This document shows positions 28,637-39,909 of a stretch of DNA of 64,000 bases, piece by piece. The translations under genes and the position numbers were made by a program. The first letter of the stretch is position 1. Each line of letters opens with the position of its first letter. The notes below the pieces were generated by a model. The model worked only from the letters and a program-made list of their open reading frames with translations. It ran no database searches and was not told the DNA's origin. Source of the DNA: Rohdeia sp041398665 (GTDB lineage Bacteria; Planctomycetota; UBA1135; GCA-002686595); NCBI GenBank assembly GCA_041398665.1, contig JAWKUH010000017.1, positions 1-64,000 on the forward strand, in the 5' to 3' direction.

Positions 28637-30153
28637 TGCACCAGCTCCACCCGCGCAGCTCCACTCACATAGGCGGGCAGTAGCGTCGTCGCGTCCAATG
28701 AAGTACGCGTGGTGGAGTCGCAGCCCTATCACGCTCGGCGGGAGTCCCTCGGGGAGCTCGAAGTAGACGTTCGCGTGTCCGTTCTGGTTCAGTTTTCCGA
28801 GCCACGGAGTCACGGTGTACGAGCTTCCGACGGTGTAGTTGTTCTGCATGTACGCGTCGAGGACGAGCGGGACACGAGGTCGCTCCCCGGCAGTGGAGGC
28901 CGGGGCTCGTCCCGGAGGCACTCCCGAGCATCACGTACCAGTTCCGCCTGCTCGCGCGGAGCACGGAGCATGAGCTTCTGCTCGCCTCCCGAGGGAACGG
29001 AGACCCCTGACGGCGTCATGGCGCAGATCGCCGATGCGGAACACGGCGACGTTTCCCTGTCCAGAGCCTGGGCGACGAAGCCGGCGACCGCCGTGTCGCC
29101 CGAGCAGCGAAACTTGTCGGCGATCGTCTGTCCGGGAACGTCATCGAGGTCGAGCTCGGCGGACTTCAGCCATCCCGTCCCCTCGAACAGGTCGTAGACG
29201 AACATGACGCTCTTCTTGGTGCCGGTGTTCGTCGGGCGATCCGACGACGAGTCTCCTCGCGGCATACTCGAGTGTCGGCGCCGAAGCGCATCGTCGTCGT
29301 GCCCGCTGCCAACGTCTGGGTCCTCGTGTAGGTCCCATCGATGCCTTCGGACGAAGACGTCGACGACGCCGCCGCTGGAATCGCCGAGGAACACGATCGA
29401 ACCATCAGGTTCCATGTCGACGTCGCCACCGTAGTTCGGAGGCGTACCCGTCGCCGAACTCGACTGGAACGTCGCGACGAGGTTCCACTCTGGACCTGCG
29501 CGCTCGAGGAGGCTCGCGCTCTTGCCTCCACCGACCAGGAGCCGGTCACCGTGGACGACGACTCCGCGCCCGGATCCCCACGTCCCGGCAGGCACCGACG
29601 CGATCTGCTTCCAAGTGTCGTCCGCCGCCGACTCGAACACGTCGATCCGAGGGGGAAGGTCGGCGCTGACGTACATCCGGTCGCGGTCGAATCGGACAGC
29701 GGTCCCGAAACGGTCGTTCTCGCCGAGCCCCGAGGGTCGGACCACGGCGACCTCGGGCCAGGAGCCGTCCGGCGAGCGCCGATGCAGGTGGACGGCGCCG
29801 CGAGCCGCCCCATCGACCTTCTCGCGCGTAGCTGTGATGGCGAGTAGGTCGCCGAGAATCTCGAGCTCGTAGCCCCAGTCGTCGGAGGGAGCGGTAGCTG
29901 GCGCCGCGATCTCGTGCACGACGACGAAGTCTCCGGAAGGAACTCGCTCGAGGAGGCGGACCGGGCCCTGGTCGAAGGACGACACGGCGAGTCGGTCGCC
30001 ATCGAGAGCTACGGTGAACCCGTAGTCGTCCGCACCGTCCGGTGCGACCAGAACCTGGTCCGCCTCGATGACCTGTGCTCGGGCCGCGGTCGCGACCCCC
30101 TCGGCCACGGCGATGTGCAGCGCCAGGAGGAGGATCAGATGTGCTCTGTGCAT
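28633..30153 (-). pseudogene. FG-GAP-like secreted protein, copy 4 of 6, frameshifted in the 3' half
   Basis: ATG 30153 opens MHRAHLILLLALHIAVAEG, a signal peptide ending ARAQ. The first 275 codons are intact, with propeller-like repeats (FTVALDGDRLAVSSFDQG, WGYELEILGDLLAITATRE, FGTAVRFDRDRMYVSAD). From about 29330 downward the sense jumps frames: GTYTRTQTLAAGTTTMRFGA, then MFVYDLFEGTGWLKSAELDL, NWYVMLGSASGTSPG, and VPLVLDAYMQNNYTVGSSY. The final frame ends ...ARVELVQ with its TGA inside ATGA of copy 5. The total length is an exact multiple of three (507 codons), so insertions and deletions cancel. Confidence 0.68.
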
Positions 30154-30172
30154 GGGACTCGTACGCTCGATG

Positions 30173-31817
30173 TCAGAGTTCGATCCGGACGGTGACGGGG
30201 TCGCTGGTGATCACCTCGAACGTCTCGGGGTGGACTGCGACGAATGCATGGTGGACCTCGAGACCGTCGAATGCGGCGGGGAGTCCAGGTGGTAGTACGA
30301 AGGACGCGTTGCGCTCACCCCGCGACTTCAGCACGTCGAAAGCGTCGTCCACCGGGGCGAGGTGCATCAGCGTCAACTGCGTGTACGCGTCGAACACCAA
30401 AGGAACCTCGACGACACCGCCAAGAGGAGTGGCGGGCGCCGTGCCCGTCACGGAACCCAGGACGAGGTACGGGGCGCCGGCGAACTCCCTCCCTGCGCGC
30501 AGGAGCAGTGGTTGCTCGTCGTGGAGGGGCGTGACGGTCGCACGTCCGCGGTAGAACGTCGCTCGCCGGTGCACGAGGATCGCGCCTTCGGCGGTGCCGA
30601 CGTCGTCCGCGTATGGCGAGCCGACGACGAAGAGCTCCGGCTGGAGCGCGACCGACAACCCGGTCTGACCGTCGACGATGCTGCTCGAGCGTGTTGCGAC
30701 CGACTCGTACCAGCTTCCCGAATCGTCGCGGAGATAGAGGACAGCTGTACCGTCGATCTGCGTCGGGTCACTCGTCGTCGGGTTGCCGGGCGCACCGATC
30801 AAGAGCGCACTACCCTCGAGATCGAGAGCGGTCCCGAAGTTCTGCCACGAGTCCGAGAACTTCGGCGAGAGCGTCGCGACGGGTTTCCACGTTCCCGAGG
30901 GATTGCGCTCATGGACGACGACGCGATCGGAACCTGCGCGCCGACGGCGAGCAGGCCGTCCTCGACGGCGATCGATGTCCTGAAATGGCCATCGTCCTGC
31001 ACACTCGGATCGGTGAGCGGCGGCGATGCGATCCAGGAGCCGCCCGCGCCACGCTCGAAGACCTCGACCGCGCCGGCCTCTTCCTGGGTCGAGACGGTCC
31101 TACGGATTGCGCCTATTGCGACGGTCTGACCGTCGTACGCGACCTCCCCACCGAACGCCTCGTTCTGAGGGGTCGAGTGAGGGACGAGCTCTGCCGCGAC
31201 GGACCACTGGCCGAGTCCGTCGCGCTCCACGACGAAGGCCGAACCCGCGTTGAAGTAGGTCACCGGCTGCCCGTTCGCTCCGATCACGACCCTGGTGCGG
31301 TTCGGGGCGCCGACGACGAGAACGTCACCCACGAGGGCGAGACGCGCCGAACCAAGGCGACCCATCGGCCGTGACGACGGGGTCGGGACTGTCGACGCGG
31401 GCGACCTGGAACCAGGTTCCCGCTCCGTCGAACTCGTAGAGGTAGACGGCCCCCGAGTCGAGGCCGTTCGCATCGCTCCGGAGCGCAGAAACGGCCAGCC
31501 GTCCGCCATCGATCGCAACTGCGGTCCCGAACGCGTCGAAGAGCGCCAGTCGCTCGGAGCGAGGCGTTGCACGAAGCTCCACGCCACCCGAATCACGGTG
31601 GAAGACCTCAGCGCTGCCGGTCTCGAAAGGCGACGCGTAGCGCGTTCCAACGACCATCCAGTCGCCTGCCCACCGCGAGCGCCGCGCCGAAGAGCGTCGT
31701 CATCGCCGGGTCGGAGGGGAGGATCCGCGCGTCCTCGATCGCGGCCTGGGCGTGCACGAGCGCCCCATGCGCCGAGGCTACGAGGATCGAGAGCGCGGCA
31801 CGACGGATGCGGCTCAT
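30173..31817 (-). pseudogene. FG-GAP-like secreted protein, copy 3 of 6, frameshifted
   Basis: ATG 31817 opens MSRIRRAALSILVASAHGAL, a signal peptide ending HAQ. A one-base insertion near 31670 leads to the frame MVVGTRYASPFETGSAEVFH; another near 31350 leads to RLALVGDVLVVGAPN and QNEAFGGEVAYDGQTVAIGA; a third near 30940 leads to VVVHERNPSGTWKP and the intact C-terminus with YLVLGSVTGTAPATPLGG, VPLVFDAYTQLTLMH and ...PVTVRIEL. The final 209 codons or more are uninterrupted. The span of about 548 codons equals the family length. The start overlaps the stop of copy 2 by ATGA. Confidence 0.7.
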
Positions 31818-33320
31818 GGGAGGAGCTCGAGTGAGGTGGGGTTGCTGACCGTCACGCTCCAGTCGCTCGGTCGGAATGCGACGAAGGCGCCGCAGGACGA
31901 GGCCCGCGAGGGAAGGGCTCGTCCCGTTCGGGACGATGACCCGTTCGCTGGCTCTGCCGCTGGGTCCGGAGGATTCCGCGACCTCCGAAGTGGAACGGGC
32001 CATGACCCACGAGCGTCGTCGGTGTACGCGTCGTACACGAGCGGGACGACCGATCCGCCGCCGAGGTCGATGCCCGAGAGACACCTGACGCAGAACCGAC
32101 GAGCAGCCAGAACGAGCCGCCGAACTCGGGCTCGGCCACCAATTCGAGAGCTTGCTCGCCGAAGAGTTGTATCGACACGGATTCTTCGCTGCGATGAAGT
32201 GTCGCTCGAGCGAGGACGACCGCAGCTGAGCCCCTGAGGGGCGCGCGTAGCTGGACACGAGCACGCCGCCATCGGCTTCGAGCACGAGGCCGAACGCGTT
32301 GAACTCGGGCGACTCGAAACTACGAATCTCGTCGACGAACTCCCATTCGTAGGGCCCGACACGCTGGTGGACCTGGACTCGGCCCAGCTGCGCTCCGAAC
32401 TGGTCGAGGCGGATTCCGTGGACATAGACGCGGTCGCCGTCCACGTCGACGACAGCGCCGTTGTTCGCGCGCGGGGAAGGAGGCGCGAGATCCTGGACCA
32501 ACTCCCAGTCCTCGTCGGCCTCGCGCTCGAGGAGCACGACGTCTCCGCTCGTTCCGTAGGTGATCACGAGCACGCCTCCGTCGGCGTCGAAAGCCGTAGG
32601 CTTCGACGAGATTCCGAACAGCGCGCTTCCGTCGACGGTTCGATGGACGACCCAATCGCCGTGACCGTCGCGTCGAAGCTCCTGAAGCTCCTTCTGATTG
32701 ATCGGGAGCGCGAAGATCGATCCGCCGTCGACTCGCGGACCGGGCGCTGCGACGTGCGTGAGGTCGAGAGAAGCGTCGAACGACCACTCACCGCTCGACG
32801 AACGCGTCAGCACGACGCGGTCGACGAGCATGAGGTCACCCTCGACGTCGATGCGCGTCCCGAAGAGCGAGTTCGGGACTTCCACGGGACGCGGGACGAC
32901 CGACGAGATGCCCCACGTCCTGTCCGCGGACGAGCGCTGGAAGACGCAGACGACTCCCGCCTTCGTCGCTCCCGGCGCGAACACCGACGGATCGCACACG
33001 TAGAGGAACCCGCCGTCGTAGTCGATGGCCTGACCGAATTCCGACGAGCCGGAGAGTGAAGGAACGAGGTCGGTGTCGACGGCCCACTCGTCGTGGCCCG
33101 AGCGCGAGAACACGCGCACGCGGGGGCTGTTCCTCGGGCCGCGAGTCCGAACGAATACGAGCCCGTCGGTGCCGCCCGATGCGACCCGGCTACCGAACTC
33201 CGTGAAGATCTCGCCGGGCGCGGGGACCAACAACGTGTCGGGCACCTGCGTCTGCGCGCGCACCGCAGGCCCGACGGTGAATGCGATCGTGAGGGCGACC
33301 GCGAACCTGGTGGACCACAT
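31814..33320 (-). pseudogene. FG-GAP-like secreted protein, copy 2 of 6, frameshifted only at the 3' end
   Basis: ATG 33320 opens MWSTRFAVALTIAFTVGPAV, a signal peptide ending RAQ, and the frame is intact for about 380 codons (FGSRVASGGTDGLVFVRTR, FGTRIDVEGDLMLVDRV, GAVVDVDGDRVYVHGI). Below about 32190 five or more single-base changes shift it: VSIQLFGEQALELVAE with LLVGSASG, then SGIDLGGGSVVPLVYDAYT, TTLVGHGPFHFGGRGIL, RASERVIVPNGTSPSLAG, and FVAFRPSDWSVTVSN. One site reads TCTCGGGC where the family needs TCTCCGGGC, a lost C. The last TGA lies inside ATGA of copy 3. The span is about 502 codons. Confidence 0.72.
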
Positions 33321-33327
33321 CGCAGGA

Positions 33328-34945
33328 TCAGTTGGTGAGTGTGACCGTGACTGCGTCGGTCGCAAGGACCGGCGCGAGATCGGGCAACGTGAAGATGATG
33401 CAGGCGTGTGTCACGCTCACGCCCGCGAACGAGGCGCTCGTTCCGGGCGGCAAGGTGAAACGCGACTGGCCGCGACCCCACGGATCGAGGACGCCGAACC
33501 ATGGTGAGACGAGCCCAGCTCCGGTCGCGCCGACCAACAGATTCGCGTACGCGTCGACATTGATCGGCACCGCGAGTCCGAAGTGCGGGTCGACGAAGCC
33601 GGGGCTCGATCCAGAGAGACTGCCGAGGACGACGAACAGCGACCCTCCGTGCTCAGGGCCGACACGGACCGAGAGATCTTGGGTGCCGCCGACAGCGAGC
33701 GAGATCTCGTTCGAACCGTGGAGAAGGTCCCGGAGACCGTACTCGCGGACGAGTCCGGCGTTGCCCGCCAACGAGTCGTCACCCGAGGCCCCGACGAGGA
33801 CGCGGCCCTCGGCGAGTGCAACGTCCGACCCGAGAGAGGTGGAGCCGGGCGTACCGTCCGCCGAGAGGAGACCGATCTCGAACCACGAGCCCGCAGCGGT
33901 ACGCCGCCAGATGTGTGCGGCGCCGGAGTTGGCGCCGTAGAGTTCGTCCGTCGATGCACCCGCTACCAGCGTGTCGCCGAAGAAGTCGATGCGCTCGCCG
34001 AGCGACCGTTTGCCGAGCGCGGAGACCAGTTTGGTCTCCGCCGCCCAGAGACCGTTGGGGAGACGGCGAAAGACGTAGACGGAACCGGAGATCGCCTGGT
34101 CGAGGTCCGTCGGGTAGCCGACGAACGCGAGATCACCGCGGATCTCCACGTCTGAACCGAAGCTCGTGAAGAGGACGTACGGGATGCCGACGGGGAAGAG
34201 CCTCGCGACCTCGATCCAGGTGCCTGACTTGTCTTTCGAAGATCTGACCGTGCAGGTGTCGTTGCGATCGAGTCCGCCCAGGATCGCGCGATCGCCGTCG
34301 AGCGAGATGCTGCCGCCGATATGTCGCGTGGTTCGCGGATCGGCACTGACCAGTTTCGCCGCGAATCCAGCTCCCGCCGGGCGTGCGCTCGAACACGTAC
34401 CCCGATCCGTCGTCGAAACCACCCTCGTCGTCGAACATCGCTCCGACGACGATGCGGTCGCCCGGCACGTCGACGGCGGAACCGAATCGGTCGTTGCCGA
34501 GCCCGTCGGGAGCGGTGAGCGTCGCGACCTGTGTCCATGCGCCCCCCAGTTGGCGTTCGAACACGTAGACCGCCCCGGCGTCGAGCGCGATCACATCGTC
34601 CGTCGAGTTACCGAGTACGACGACATCGCCCGAGACGGCCACGGAGGTGACACGCCCACCGACGGCGCCAGCTCCCGGCACGAGCTTCTGCGTCTGGGCC
34701 CACGTCCCGTTCGGCAGTCGGTCGAAGACGTACGCTGCCCCACCGTCGGTCGACCAAGAGTCGTCGCCCGACGCGCACACCACGAGGCGATCGCCGTCCG
34801 TATCGATCGCTGAGCCGAAGGCGTCCGACGGATCAGGATCTGCAGCACCGAGGGTTCGATCCTCGACGACGAGTTGAGCGTGTGCGTCGGTCGGCACCGT
34901 TGTGACGAGGAGCACAAGAAGCACAAGGAATGCTGTCAGGCGCAA
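33328..34945 (-). pseudogene. FG-GAP-like secreted protein, copy 1 of 6, one frameshift
   Basis: This is the best-preserved member and the likely head of the transcript. TTG 34945 opens a hydrophobic signal (LTAFLVLLVLLVTTV) ending AHAQ; no ATG fits this frame. Repeats such as FGSAIDTDGDRLVVCASGDD, AGAVYVFERQLGGAWTQVA and FGSAVDVPGDRIVVGAMFDD are FG-GAP/beta-propeller-like. One extra base in AGCTGGATTCGC near 34365 shifts the frame; all the rest, 345 codons, is open and ends with LFVVLGSLSGSSPGFVD, VPINVDAYANLLVG and ...AVTVTLTN. The total is 539 codons plus one base, as expected for a single insertion. A simple read check could restore it to a functional CDS. Confidence 0.72.
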
Positions 34946-35119
34946 GGTGCGTCCAGGGCAGGAACAAGGGTTTCGACGGTGCGGTGGGGCCTGCTGCTTC
35001 CATGCTAGCGTCGGCCCCGATATGCGCTGGTCGATCCGGATGGATGCGATGATCCCCCAAGTCCCGAGGGTCTGGAGGCGTTCGAGGCACTCCCACGAAC
35101 CCTGAACCGATCGGTCGAC

Positions 35120-35872
35120 ATGAAGAGACTTCGATTGGGGGCGTCGTCCATCACCGTCGCGACCCTCGTCCTGTCCGGTGCGGTCCTCGCCACCGCCCGC
35201 CCCGATCCCGAGCAGGACTTCGTTGCTCCCGGGGCACCTGCGATCCGGGCGCGCGTGGTGCTCGGCGACGAGATCTACGACCTCCCGCTCGACGGCTCGG
35301 TCGTGACGACTTCCGACGGGCGCCCCCTCTCGGCCGTCGAGCTCCCGACCAAGCTCGCCTCGTTCCCCGGCGCGTTCTCCTTCGAGTACCCGAAGGAGTG
35401 GTCGTTCTCGGGCGCGGTCGGGTCGCCCGAGACCCTGTGCGGATGGTGGTCGGTGATCGGGGACCACGCCATGGTCCACCTCCAGCGCCACGGCGAGGAC
35501 GCGCTCGCGATCCGAGACTCCTACGCCGACAATATGGTGAAGGGCGGCGGGACGAACCGGCGGCCGTGCAGCGCGACGCTGGGCGGGCGCGTGCTCGAGG
35601 GGCTCGCGGTCGACGGCGTCTCGTTCTCGGTCGGCCCCTACCCGCAAGTGCGCTACTCGCAGGAGATCTACGGCTTCCGGGCGAGCGACGGCGCAGCGTG
35701 GCTGCTCGTGATCCAGACCCCGGACCTGCCCGAGTCCGCGTTCCCCGCCGAGGCGAGCGACGGCCTCGTCATCCTCCTCGACGACGGCCGATCCTCCCGA
35801 TCCCGCCCCACCGCCGCGGCCGCTCGAGAGGGACTCGCGACCTTCCGCGCGACCTTCGCCTGGGCGCGGTGA
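35120..35872 (+). CDS. Secreted protein of unknown function
   Basis: The protein has 250 residues. A signal peptide (about residues 1-27) is followed by a compact domain with PTKLASFPGAFSFEYPKEWS, LCGWWSVIGDHAMVHLQRHG and VGPYPQVRYSQEIYGF. No family is recognised; the pattern of a 'PKEW' strand followed by a long beta region recalls PsbP/DUF1795-like fatty-acid or membrane-stress proteins, but the resemblance is weak. The gene diverges from FG-GAP copy 1 across about 170 bases, which must hold promoters for both. Its sequence is unbroken, unlike the array next to it. Confidence 0.65.
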   Translation: MKRLRLGASSITVATLVLSGAVLATARPDPEQDFVAPGAPAIRARVVLGDEIYDLPLDGSVVTTSDGRPLSAVELPTKLASFPGAFSFEYPKEWSFSGAVGSPETLCGWWSVIGDHAMVHLQRHGEDALAIRDSYADNMVKGGGTNRRPCSATLGGRVLEGLAVDGVSFSVGPYPQVRYSQEIYGFRASDGAAWLLVIQTPDLPESAFPAEASDGLVILLDDGRSSRSRPTAAAAREGLATFRATFAWAR

Positions 35873-35892
35873 CTGGGGGCGAACCGAACCGG

Positions 35893-36084
35893 CGAACCGA
35901 ACCTGGTTCGCTTGACCGGAACCGGAGCCGCCACCGAGGGTTCGCCCGACGCTCGCCGCCCCCGAAGCCCCTCCCAGCGCCCCTCGGAGGGGGCGGCGAC
36001 CTGGAACCGGCCAAACGAACCAGGTTCGATCGGACCAGGTTCCGCGCCGATCCGGACCGGTCCTGGTCGAACGAACCAGGTTCG
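35893..36084. repeat. Palindrome cluster with CGAACC(A/T)GGTTCG cores
   Basis: The 250-base gap between a secreted-protein gene and the sanA-like gene contains three copies of a palindrome core CGAACC(A/T)GGTTCG at 35898-35910, 36016-36028 and 36072-36084, with partial forms such as GGACCAGGTTCC at 36032-36043. The same core recurs at 40.9-41.3 kb. Between the cores lies GC-rich DNA with no gene. Confidence 0.8.
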
Positions 36085-36122
36085 GTTGGGGCGAGCGAGG
36101 CTCCTCGGGCATCCTCGGCGGC

Positions 36123-36797
36123 ATGGGGTCGGAGCGGGTCGAGCCTCGCCGGCGGGGCGGGTGGCGGCGGTGGGTGCGGGTCGTGGTCCTCGCGAGCGCG
36201 GCGGGCGCCCTCGTGCTCGCGGCCTGCGACCTCGCGGTGGCGCTCTCCGGTCGGGTCTACGACGACCCGGCGGCGGTCCCCCACCGGCGCGTCGCGCTCG
36301 TGCTCGGCACGAATCCGCTCCACGAGGGGCGGCCCAACCGCTTCTACCGCACCCGCATCGAGGCGGCGGCGGAGCTCTACCGCGCGGGCGCGGTCGACGG
36401 GATCCTCGTCAGCGGCGACAACGGCACGCCGGACTACAACGAGCCCGAGCAGATGCGCGACGACCTCGTCGCGCTCGGCGTCCCCGCGGAGTTCGTGACC
36501 TGCGACTACGCGGGGTTCCGCACGCTGGACTCGGTCGTGCGGGCCCAGGAGGTCTTCGGCCTCGACGCCTTCACCGTGGTCTCGCAGCCGTTCCACGCGG
36601 AGCGAGCGGTGTTCCTCGCCCGCAGCCGCGGCATCGACGCCGTCGGCTTCGGAGCCGCCGACCCGGCCCTGCGCTCGTGGCTCAAGGTCCGGGCGCGCGA
36701 GGTCCTCGCGCGCACGCTCGCCGTCGGCGACGTGCTGTTCGGGACCGAGCCCCGCTTCCTCGGCCCGCCGGTCCCGGTCGCGAGCCGCCCGCTCTGA
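36123..36797 (+). CDS. sanA: SanA/YdcF-like DUF218 membrane protein
   Basis: The protein has 224 residues. A basic N-terminus and one membrane helix (about residues 20-43) anchor a periplasmic DUF218 domain: RRVALVLGTNPLHEGRPNRFYRTR, a polar GILVSGDNGTPDYNEPEQMRD, and VVSQPFHAERAVFLAR. The arrangement and the 'LVLGT...RF..RI..A' pattern match SanA, linked in enterobacteria to envelope permeability and vancomycin exclusion. The catalytic chemistry is unknown. ATG 36123 is directly after the repeat cluster. Confidence 0.85.
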   Translation: MGSERVEPRRRGGWRRWVRVVVLASAAGALVLAACDLAVALSGRVYDDPAAVPHRRVALVLGTNPLHEGRPNRFYRTRIEAAAELYRAGAVDGILVSGDNGTPDYNEPEQMRDDLVALGVPAEFVTCDYAGFRTLDSVVRAQEVFGLDAFTVVSQPFHAERAVFLARSRGIDAVGFGAADPALRSWLKVRAREVLARTLAVGDVLFGTEPRFLGPPVPVASRPL

Positions 36798-36898
36798 CCC
36801 GCCGCGACGGCGGCTCGACCTCCGATCGCAGCCGCCCGGCGATCGCTTTCGCGGAGAGGGTGTGTGATCTCGCCGCCCGACCGTGAACAATCCGCGCC

Positions 36899-38011
36899 AT
36901 GCGAATCGCCGTGCTGAAGGAGACGGCCTCGGGCGAGGACCGCGTGGCCCTGGTGCCCGAGTCCGTGGGCCGTCTGGTCAAGAAGGGAGCCGAGGTCGCG
37001 GTCGAACGCGGCGCCGGTGTGCGCGCGGGCTTCCCCGACGCGACGTACGAAGCGGCGGGCGCCGTGCTCGCGGGCTCCGCGAGCGAGGCGCTCGACGGCG
37101 CGACCGTCGTGCTCAAGGTGCAGCGCCCCGACCGCGACGAGGCCGAGACGTTGCCCGCGAAGTCGGTGCTCGTGTGCATGCTGCCGATGCCGAACAGCGC
37201 GGAGCTGCTCGACGCGCTCGCGAAGCGCGACGTCACCGCGCTCGGACTCGAACGCGTGCCGCGCATCACGCGCGCGCAGTCCATGGACATCCTGAGCTCG
37301 CAGGCGACGGTCGCCGGCTACAAGGCGGTGCTCATGGGAGCTGCCGCGATGCCGCGCCTTCTCCCGATGCTCACGACCGCCGCGGGTTCGCTCACGCCGG
37401 GCAAGGCCTTCATCGTCGGCGCCGGTGTCGCGGGTCTCCAGGCGATCGCGACGGCGCGCCGACTCGGCGCGGTCGTGTCGGCCTTCGACGTCCGTCCCGC
37501 GGTGAAGGAGCAGGTGGAGTCGCTCGGCGCGAGCTTCGTCGCGTCGGACGCCGTCGGCGCGGGCGCCGAGGGCAAGGGCGGCTACGCGCGCGAACAGACC
37601 GCCGAGGAACGTGCGGCGACGCAGAAGGCGCTCGCCGACCACGTCGCGAACATGGACCTCGTCATCACGACGGCGGCGGTCCCTGGCAAGAAGGCTCCCG
37701 AGATCATCACGGCCGCGATGGTGGCGTCGATGAAGCCCGGCAGCGTGATCGTCGACCTCGCCGCCGAGACCGGCGGCAACTGCGCGCTGACGAAGGCCGG
37801 CGAGACCGTCCTCACCGAGAACGGCGTGAAGATCGTCGGACCGGTGAACCTGCCGGCCACCATGCCGCTGCACGCGAGCCAGATGTACAGCCGCAACGTG
37901 CTGACCTTCCTCCAGCACGTCATGGACGACGAGAAGGGGCTCGTGATCGACCTCGAGGACGAGATCACCGGCCCGATGTGCATGGTCCACGGCGGCACCG
38001 TCCGCACCTGA
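36899..38011 (+). CDS. pntAA: Proton-translocating NAD(P) transhydrogenase, subunit alpha part 1
   Basis: The protein has 370 residues and is the NAD(H)-binding domain I. It starts MRIAVLKETASGEDRVALVPE, shares its fold with alanine dehydrogenase, and has FIVGAGVAGLQAIATARRLG (NAD Rossmann motif near residue 170) and the mobile loop near residue 230. It works with the two membrane subunits encoded directly downstream to drive NADPH formation with the proton gradient. The separate domain-I subunit, as in Rhodospirillum, contrasts with the fused E. coli PntA. Confidence 0.95.
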   Translation: MRIAVLKETASGEDRVALVPESVGRLVKKGAEVAVERGAGVRAGFPDATYEAAGAVLAGSASEALDGATVVLKVQRPDRDEAETLPAKSVLVCMLPMPNSAELLDALAKRDVTALGLERVPRITRAQSMDILSSQATVAGYKAVLMGAAAMPRLLPMLTTAAGSLTPGKAFIVGAGVAGLQAIATARRLGAVVSAFDVRPAVKEQVESLGASFVASDAVGAGAEGKGGYAREQTAEERAATQKALADHVANMDLVITTAAVPGKKAPEIITAAMVASMKPGSVIVDLAAETGGNCALTKAGETVLTENGVKIVGPVNLPATMPLHASQMYSRNVLTFLQHVMDDEKGLVIDLEDEITGPMCMVHGGTVRT

Positions 38012-38032
38012 TCCGCGAAAGACGACGAATCC

Positions 38033-38340
38033 ATGGGTACCGAAACGCTGATCATCGCGATCGTGATCTTCACCCTCGCCACCTTCCTCGGTGTCGAGCT
38101 CATCGGTCGCGTCCCACCGACCCTGCACACGCCGCTCATGTCCGGAGCGAACGCGGTGTCCGGGATCACCGTGGTCGGCGCGCTGCTGATCGCGGGAGCG
38201 TCGCACGAGGGCGAGTCGTCCTGGGTCATCACGGCGCTCGGCTTCGTCGCGATCGTGCTCGCGATGATGAACGTCGTCGGCGGCTACGCCGTCACCGACC
38301 GCATGCTCGGGATGTTCAAGAAGAAGCCGGGAGAGTCGAA

Positions 38341-38344
<4 letters not shown>
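38033..38344 (+). CDS. pntAB: NAD(P) transhydrogenase, subunit alpha part 2
   Basis: The protein has 103 residues with three to four membrane helices: LIIAIVIFTLATFLGVELI, NAVSGITVVGALLIAG and WVITALGFVAIVLAMMNVVG. The motif RVPPTLHTPLMSGANAVSGI is diagnostic. It forms part of the proton channel. It lies 21 bases after pntAA; its stop overlaps the GTG of pntB. Confidence 0.95.
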
Positions 38345-39744
<1,400 letters not shown>

Positions 39745-39765
39745 GGGGCGGCGCCGGAACGAGGC

Positions 39766-39874
39766 TTCACAGGGAGCCGGGAGAGAACACAGAGACCACA
39801 CAATTGCTGTTGTTGGGTGGTCTCCTGTGTCCCCCCCTGGCTCCCTGTGAATCTCGTGCGGCCGAAGGCCGCAC
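39766..39874. repeat. Long palindrome plus GAA-loop hairpin downstream of pntB
   Basis: Arms TTCACAGGGAGCC (39766-39778) and GGCTCCCTGTGAA (39839-39851) match perfectly; inner arms (about 39780-39802 and 39816-39836, GAGACCACA / TGGTCTC) extend the structure. A separate hairpin with 8-bp arms GTGCGGCC and GGCCGCAC around a GAA loop sits at 39856-39874. The pair lies just after the pntB stop, where a transcript terminator would be expected. The arm-GAA-arm or arm-TTC-arm hairpin recurs at 58.7-58.8 kb. Confidence 0.85.
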
Positions 39875-39909
39875 TTCAGCAAGCGCGACGGTTCGCGCGC
39901 ACGGAACGC

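Noticed and set aside
25292..34945. Programmed ribosomal frameshifting in the FG-GAP array
   Set aside because: Up to nine shifts per gene in both directions with no shared slippery motif or stimulatory structure is not compatible with known programmed frameshifting.
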